Source: Alphaproteobacteria bacterium
GTDB taxonomy: Bacteria; Myxococcota_A; UBA796; GCA-2862545
Reading direction: 5' to 3'
Assembly (NCBI GenBank): GCA_020632925.1
Contig: JACKER010000031.1
Coordinates: 1 to 64,000, forward strand
Length of the DNA stretch: 64,000 nt
The translations under genes were made by a program, and so were the position numbers. Under the pieces are notes generated by a model. It searched no databases and was not told the DNA's origin. It saw nothing but the letters and a program-made list of their open reading frames with translations. Shown one piece after another: positions 59,861-64,000 of this stretch (its first letter is position 1; each line of letters opens with the position of its first letter).

Positions 59861-60825
59861 GGGCGGCTCCTGTGTGCGCGGCGGCGATGGGTGAGGCGGT
59901 CGAGGATGAGGGCCGACAACCGGGTCCCGTTGAGCCGGTCGGCGTGGAAGGCGCCTCCCGGGTTCAACGCGTTGACCTCCGTCACGTGCCGTCCGATCAC
60001 GTCCAGGCCGGCGAGCCGGATCCCCGCCCGCTGGAGGTGGGGGCCGAGCTGCGCCGCGAGCTCGTGGTCGGTGGCGGTGATCTCGGTCGGCTCGGCCTGT
60101 CCTCCCCGCTTGAGGTTGTGCCGGAAATCCCCCGGCGCTCGGCGGCGAAGGTACCCCCCGACGACGGCGCCGTCCAGCCACACCAGCCGCTTCTCGCCGT
60201 CCTCCGCGGCGCGCAGGTATCGCTGGACCACGACGTAGCCGTCGCCCACCTCGCGGGCGGCGTCGAAGGCGGCGTCGAGGGCCTGCGCGTCCCCCGGGGG
60301 CACGTGCGAGATCTGCCGCCCGCCGCTGCCCCGCGCGGGCTTGACCACCACGCCGTCGCGCTCGTCGGCGTAGAACACGTGCGCGCTGGCCCGCGAGCGG
60401 GTCACGACCGAGGGTGGCGTCTCCACGTCCGGGAGCGACGAGAGCCAGCCCTTGTGCGACACGCGCAGCAGCCCGTCGGGGTCGTTGACCACGCGCACGC
60501 CGACCTGGCGCGCGAGGGTCGCGAACGTGAGGACCTGCAGGTCCAGGGGTGCCGCACGGATCAGCATGAGATCGATGCGCTCGAGGTCGACGTACTTCCG
60601 GGTCGCGGTCCGCTGGACGAGCTGCTGCGCCATCTTCTCGGCCGACACCGGCGCGTCGAAGGCGTGGGCGCGGGCGATGACGCGTCCCGCGGGGTCGATC
60701 TCGAAGTCCCACGGCTCCACGAACCGCACCTGCCCGCCGCGATCGAGCGCCTCCCTGGCCAGGTGCACGGTCGTCCAGGTCTCGTCGATGGACGCCGCGC
60801 GGCTGATCGCGAACACGATGCGCAT
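59839..60825 (-). CDS. GshB-like ATP-grasp ligase (glutathione synthetase family)
   Basis: 328 residues. N-terminal Rossmann-like part (MRIVFAISRAASIDETWTTV) and ATP-grasp (about 120-300): VVVKPARGSGGRQISH (ATP-binding Lys and Gly loop), DFRHNLKRGGQAEPTE and VTEVNALNPGGAFHADRLNG (metal-binding). This matches prokaryotic glutathione synthetase, which joins gamma-glutamylcysteine to glycine, though related ligases also exist. No gshA is seen in the window. ATG 60825. Divergent from gpsA. Confidence 0.8.
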   Translation of the reverse strand: MRIVFAISRAASIDETWTTVHLAREALDRGGQVRFVEPWDFEIDPAGRVIARAHAFDAPVSAEKMAQQLVQRTATRKYVDLERIDLMLIRAAPLDLQVLTFATLARQVGVRVVNDPDGLLRVSHKGWLSSLPDVETPPSVVTRSRASAHVFYADERDGVVVKPARGSGGRQISHVPPGDAQALDAAFDAAREVGDGYVVVQRYLRAAEDGEKRLVWLDGAVVGGYLRRRAPGDFRHNLKRGGQAEPTEITATDHELAAQLGPHLQRAGIRLAGLDVIGRHVTEVNALNPGGAFHADRLNGTRLSALILDRLTHRRRAHRSRPWAAHAP

Positions 60826-60911
60826 TCCCGCCTCGCGTAACAAGGCGACGGCTCCGCGCCTCCCTCCGCTCCCGCGTCGGGCTGGGGCTCCGGTCGGCGC
60901 CCGGTCGGGTG

Positions 60912-60917
60912 TACCAT
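60912..60917 (+). promoter_or_regulatory. Candidate -10 box of gpsA
   Basis: TACCAT, 22 bases upstream of ATG 60940 in the divergent gap with the GshB-like gene, followed by GGGAGGTGGGG as ribosome site. No convincing -35 box at 17 bases. Tentative. Confidence 0.3.
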
Positions 60918-60939
60918 CGGCGGCCCGGGAGGTGGGGCG

Positions 60940-61932
60940 ATGCGGTGCACGGTGCTCGGAGGAGGTTCGTGGGGGACGGCGCTGGCGGTCCAGCTCGCGC
61001 GCGTGGGGCACGACACCGTCCTGTGGGACCGCAACCCCGAGCGGTGCGACGCCATCAACCGCGACCACCGCAACCCGCGGTACCTCAAGGACGTCACCCT
61101 CCCCACGAACCTCCGGGCCGAGCCGGACCTCGCGAAGGCCTCGCGGCACGGGGACCTGCTCGTGCCCGTCGTCCCGTCCCACGCGCTGCGCGGCGTGCTC
61201 GAGCAGGCGCGGGCCGACGTGGGCGACGCCTGGGTCTGCTGCGCGACCAAGGGCATCGAGGACGACACGCTCGTCACCATGTTCGACGTGTGCGCGGACA
61301 CGCTCGGCGCCCGCGAGCGCACGAGCCTGCTCTATGGCCCCTCCTTCGCGCTCGAGGTCGCGCAGGGCCTGCCCACCGCGGTCGTCGTCGCCGGACCGGA
61401 CGAGGCGTCCAAGGTGGCGGCCGAGGCCTTCCACGGCGACCTCTTCCGGACGTACCACACCGACGACATCGTCGGCGTCTGCGTCGGCGGGTCGCTCAAG
61501 AACGTGATGGCCATCGCCTGCGGTGTGAGCGACGGGCTCGGGCTCGGGGCGAACGCGCGGGCCGCCCTCATCACCCGGGGGCTCGCCGAGATCACGCGCG
61601 TCGGCGTCGCGATGGGCGCCAACCCGCTGACCCTGATGGGGCTGGCCGGCATCGGCGACCTCGTGCTCACCTGCACTGGCAACCTCTCCCGAAACCGGCG
61701 GGTCGGCCTCGCGCTCGGGCAGGGCAAGACGCTCGCGCAGGTGCTCGAGGAGATCGGCGAGGTGGCGGAGGGCGTGACCACCGCCAGCAGCGCGCACAAG
61801 CTCGCGGAGAAGCTCGGCGTCGAGGTGCCCATCACCACCCAGGTCCACGCGATGCTCTACGAGGACAAGCCCGCGGTGCAGGCGCTGATGGAGCTCATGG
61901 GCCGCCAGCGCCGCGCCGAGCGGGACCACTGA
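60940..61932 (+). CDS. gpsA: NAD(P)H-dependent glycerol-3-phosphate dehydrogenase
   Basis: 330 residues, the family length. Rossmann motif VLGGGSWGTALAVQLA, active-site region VGGSLKNVMAIACGVSDGLG, catalytic Lys in CCATKGIEDD, and GNLSRNRRVGLALG plus EGVTTASSAHKLAEKLGVEV. Makes sn-glycerol-3-phosphate from dihydroxyacetone phosphate for phospholipid synthesis; cytoplasmic. Good ribosome site upstream. Ends 16 bases from the convergent kinase gene. Confidence 0.96.
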   Translation: MRCTVLGGGSWGTALAVQLARVGHDTVLWDRNPERCDAINRDHRNPRYLKDVTLPTNLRAEPDLAKASRHGDLLVPVVPSHALRGVLEQARADVGDAWVCCATKGIEDDTLVTMFDVCADTLGARERTSLLYGPSFALEVAQGLPTAVVVAGPDEASKVAAEAFHGDLFRTYHTDDIVGVCVGGSLKNVMAIACGVSDGLGLGANARAALITRGLAEITRVGVAMGANPLTLMGLAGIGDLVLTCTGNLSRNRRVGLALGQGKTLAQVLEEIGEVAEGVTTASSAHKLAEKLGVEVPITTQVHAMLYEDKPAVQALMELMGRQRRAERDH

Positions 61933-61948
61933 GCCGACCGCCGACCGC

Positions 61949-63901
61949 CTACAGGCTCTCGATCGCGTTCTGCAGCGCGTTGCGCTCGGGGATGCCGGAC
62001 ATGCCGGACGCGTTCGCCTTCCGCTGCTCGAGCTCCTCCTTGGCGTGCTCGTTCACGCCGGCCCGGCGCGCCACGGTGGCCAGATCGTTCGCCATGCGGA
62101 TGCGGTGGACCGAGCCCGCGCGGTCGTAGGCCGAGAGCAGCAGGTCGAAGTCGCTCCCGCGCGCGGCGTACGCGGCGGCCGCCTCGGCCATCGAGAAGTC
62201 GACCGAGCCCTTCAGCACGTCGGTGACGAGCTTCTCCTGCAGCCGCAGGTCCCCGACGCCCGAGCGCTGGCGCTTCGTGACCGCCTGCCACGCGCGGATC
62301 TGGACGTCGCGGCTCGGGTCGTTGCGCGCGAGGTCCACCAGGGTCGCGGACGCGCCCGGGTCCAGCTCGATGGTCCCGATGGCCTTCTCCCGCACGCTCG
62401 GCGTCTTGTGCTGGAGGTCGGGCGGGGGCTCGAAGCCGCTGCTCGAGGGGGCCGGCTCGGGGGCCGCGGGCGCGGGCGCGGGCTCGATCTCGGCCACGGG
62501 CTCGGGAGCGGCGGGGACGGGGGCGGTGGTCGCGGGCGCGGGGCGGGTCCCCGGCGAGGGCGTCGGCGCGGCGGTCGTGGGCTGCGGGCTCGCGGGCTCC
62601 GCGGGAACGGGAGCATCGGTGGGAGCGGGATCGGGGGTGGGCGCGGTCGCCAGCACCGGGTCCGGGATCGGGGGCAGGTCCTCGATCGTGCCCACGTCCG
62701 GCTGGTCGGCGGTGGACAGGGTGAACACGATGCCGCCGACGACGAGCACCCCCACCACCAGCGCGATCGCACCGACCGCCGCGAGCACGAAGGCCGCACC
62801 GCCGCCGACCATGATCGAGGTGCCGCTCACCATCGAGGTCGCGGGCACACCATCGTTCTTCTTCCGGCTCGGGAAGGCCGCCGGGGGCGCCTGCTCGACC
62901 ACCGGGTCGTGGAACAGGCTCTCCACGCTCACCGCGCTCTGGAGCTCCGAGCCGTCCCAGGTCGCCTGGGAGGGCACGCTCGGCGCCTTCTCGCCCGAGT
63001 GCGCCTTGAGCGACCGCACGAACTCCGCGCTGAACGGTCCCGCGGGGGCCTGCGGCTCGGTCGCACCCGCGTGCATCGCCTGCCCCTTCCACACCGCCAG
63101 CAGCTCGTTCACCGACTGTATGCGCTTGTCCCGGTCGGGCTCGAGCGCGCCCACGATCGCTCGCTCCATCCGATCGGGGAGGTCGGACCGCAGCTCGCGG
63201 GGAGGGGTGTACCGCGCTTCCGCCACCGCCTTGAAGATCTGCAGCAGGTCCGCGCCGTTGAACGCCCGGGTGTTGCAGCACATCTCGTAGAGCACCGCAC
63301 CGAGCGCGAACACGTCGGTGCGCCCGTCCACGTTCTTGCTGTCGCTGACCTGCTCGGGCGACATGTAGTGGGGTGTGCCCATCGTCGAGCCCGTGCGGGT
63401 CGCGGCGCGGCCGTCGTTGCCCTCCACGAGCTTCGCCAGGCCGAAGTCCGTCACCTTCGGGACGAGCGTGTGGCCCTCGAGGGCCAGCATGATGTTCGCG
63501 GGCTTGAGGTCGCGGTGGACCATGCCCTGCGCGTGGGCGTGCGCGACGCCCTGCAGGATGCCCTCCGCGAGCGCGTCGATCTGGTCGTACGTCAACGGGC
63601 CCTGACCGAGCAGGTCGTCGAGCGACGGCCCCTCGATGTACTCCATGACGAGGCCGGGCGCGCCGTTGAGCATGATGATGTCGGTGACGGCGACCACGTT
63701 CGGGTGGCGCAGCAGCGCCTGGACACGGCCCTCCTGCACCAGCCGCTCCCGGATCGTGCGCGAGCTCATGGTCAGGACCTTGAGCGCGTGCATCGTCCCG
63801 AGCTGGTTGTGTCGGCAGAGGTACACCACCGCCATGCCGCCTTCGCCCAACACCGACTGCACGGTGTAGCGATCGACCACCGTCCCTGCCGCGAGGTCCA
63901 T
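61949..63901 (-). CDS. Transmembrane Ser/Thr protein kinase with HEAT-like C-terminal domain
   Basis: 650 residues from ATG 63901 (AGGAG upstream; a longer frame to 63949 is unsupported). Kinase (about 10-275): LGEGGMAVVYL, HALKVL, HRDLKPANIML, DFGLAK, GTPHYMSPEQ. After a cytoplasmic linker comes one strong membrane helix (about 375-410, FVLAAVGAIALVVGVLVVGG), a Pro/Ala/Thr-rich stalk and a helical region (about 520-650) with HEAT-like sequence (VREKAIGTIELDPGASATLV, DPSRDVQIRAWQAVTKRQR). The helical end is likely outside the membrane. Ligand unknown. Confidence 0.9.
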   Translation of the reverse strand: MDLAAGTVVDRYTVQSVLGEGGMAVVYLCRHNQLGTMHALKVLTMSSRTIRERLVQEGRVQALLRHPNVVAVTDIIMLNGAPGLVMEYIEGPSLDDLLGQGPLTYDQIDALAEGILQGVAHAHAQGMVHRDLKPANIMLALEGHTLVPKVTDFGLAKLVEGNDGRAATRTGSTMGTPHYMSPEQVSDSKNVDGRTDVFALGAVLYEMCCNTRAFNGADLLQIFKAVAEARYTPPRELRSDLPDRMERAIVGALEPDRDKRIQSVNELLAVWKGQAMHAGATEPQAPAGPFSAEFVRSLKAHSGEKAPSVPSQATWDGSELQSAVSVESLFHDPVVEQAPPAAFPSRKKNDGVPATSMVSGTSIMVGGGAAFVLAAVGAIALVVGVLVVGGIVFTLSTADQPDVGTIEDLPPIPDPVLATAPTPDPAPTDAPVPAEPASPQPTTAAPTPSPGTRPAPATTAPVPAAPEPVAEIEPAPAPAAPEPAPSSSGFEPPPDLQHKTPSVREKAIGTIELDPGASATLVDLARNDPSRDVQIRAWQAVTKRQRSGVGDLRLQEKLVTDVLKGSVDFSMAEAAAAYAARGSDFDLLLSAYDRAGSVHRIRMANDLATVARRAGVNEHAKEELEQRKANASGMSGIPERNALQNAIESL

Positions 63902-63920
63902 CGTCTCCTGCTCCGCGCAC

Positions 63921-63926
63921 AGTATA
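63921..63926 (-). promoter_or_regulatory. Candidate -10 box of the terminal kinase gene
   Basis: Minus strand TATACT, five of six matches to TATAAT, 20 bases upstream of ATG 63901. The -35 position 17 bases further up is weak (GTGCCA). The remaining bases to 64000 show no other feature I can support; ATGs at 63965 and 63982 on the plus strand might begin another gene but only a dozen codons are visible. Confidence 0.4.
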
Positions 63927-64000
63927 GGTGCGCGCGCGGGCCCTGGCACGAGTTGTGGGGTACGATGCGCCGTTCCGATCGATGTCGAGCGGATCCGTGG

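Noticed and set aside
63944..63956. TGGCACGAGTTG as a second sigma-54 promoter on the plus strand
   Set aside because: Only two bases separate the two elements where four are needed, and there is no GC at the -12 position.
63965..64000. Possible start of a plus-strand gene at the right edge
   Set aside because: Only a dozen codons are visible, two ATGs compete, and there is no clear ribosome site.
1..64000. tRNA, rRNA, riboswitch, insertion sequence or phage genes
   Set aside because: No cloverleaf-like, rRNA-like or transposase-like sequence was noticed, and gaps between genes are too short for most of these.

Overview
The window is high-G+C bacterial chromosome, gene-dense on both strands. 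It has eight Hanks-type Ser/Thr kinases, many lipoproteins, FG-GAP and beta-propeller secreted proteins, a sigma-54 activator, and one secreted protein ending in a Myxo-CTERM-like tail (Cys-rich stretch, hydrophobic segment, Arg-Arg). Together these point to a myxobacterium-like member of the Myxococcota. The assignment is an inference; there is no rRNA or other marker. I saw no tRNA, rRNA, insertion sequence, CRISPR array or replication origin, and no gap between genes exceeds about 170 bases.

Region 1 (1-8396): tandem-GNAT protein, membrane-anchored kinase, S9 peptidase, ADP-forming acyl-CoA synthetase and a seven-repeat FG-GAP protein. Region 2 (8396-13438): a TIGR02147-type regulator, a small secreted protein behind a good sigma-54 promoter, a GAF sigma-54 activator, a pseudo-caspase and a caspase gene broken by an in-frame TAA. 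Two nearly identical 20-bp palindromes sit in the two divergent promoter regions here, so this stretch may be one regulatory circuit. Region 3 (13439-21600): on the minus strand, UbiB-type kinase followed by a tightly overlapped operon of secreted protein, TonB-dependent receptor, two lipoproteins and a kinase fused to a formylglycine-enzyme-like domain.

Region 4 (21593-29218): a translationally coupled kinase, kinase-ATPase-TPR and FHA-winged-helix trio, facing a winged-helix/STAND/TPR regulator. Region 5 (29372-37365): a second kinase plus TonB-receptor operon, with a periplasmic-binding-protein-like lipoprotein and two propeller proteins. Region 6 (37327-42247): TetR regulator and hydrolase with two matching operators, arylsulfotransferase-like lipoprotein, lipin-like lipoprotein and TatD nuclease. 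Region 7 (42276-48021): kinase-ATPase-TPR followed by small soluble enzymes.

Region 8 (48025-60825): a long minus-strand run containing GshB-like ligase, pentapeptide protein, ECF sigma factor with anti-sigma, sulfatase, catalase-like protein, HEAT protein, cytochrome/copper-monooxygenase-like lipoprotein, a third kinase-TPR protein and a phosphatase. Region 9 (60940-64000): gpsA and a transmembrane kinase.

The recurring theme is kinases placed in operons with surface receptors, lipoproteins or DNA-binding outputs. Two genes (starts at 25212 and 57720) appear to use CTG start codons inside CTGA stop-start overlaps.
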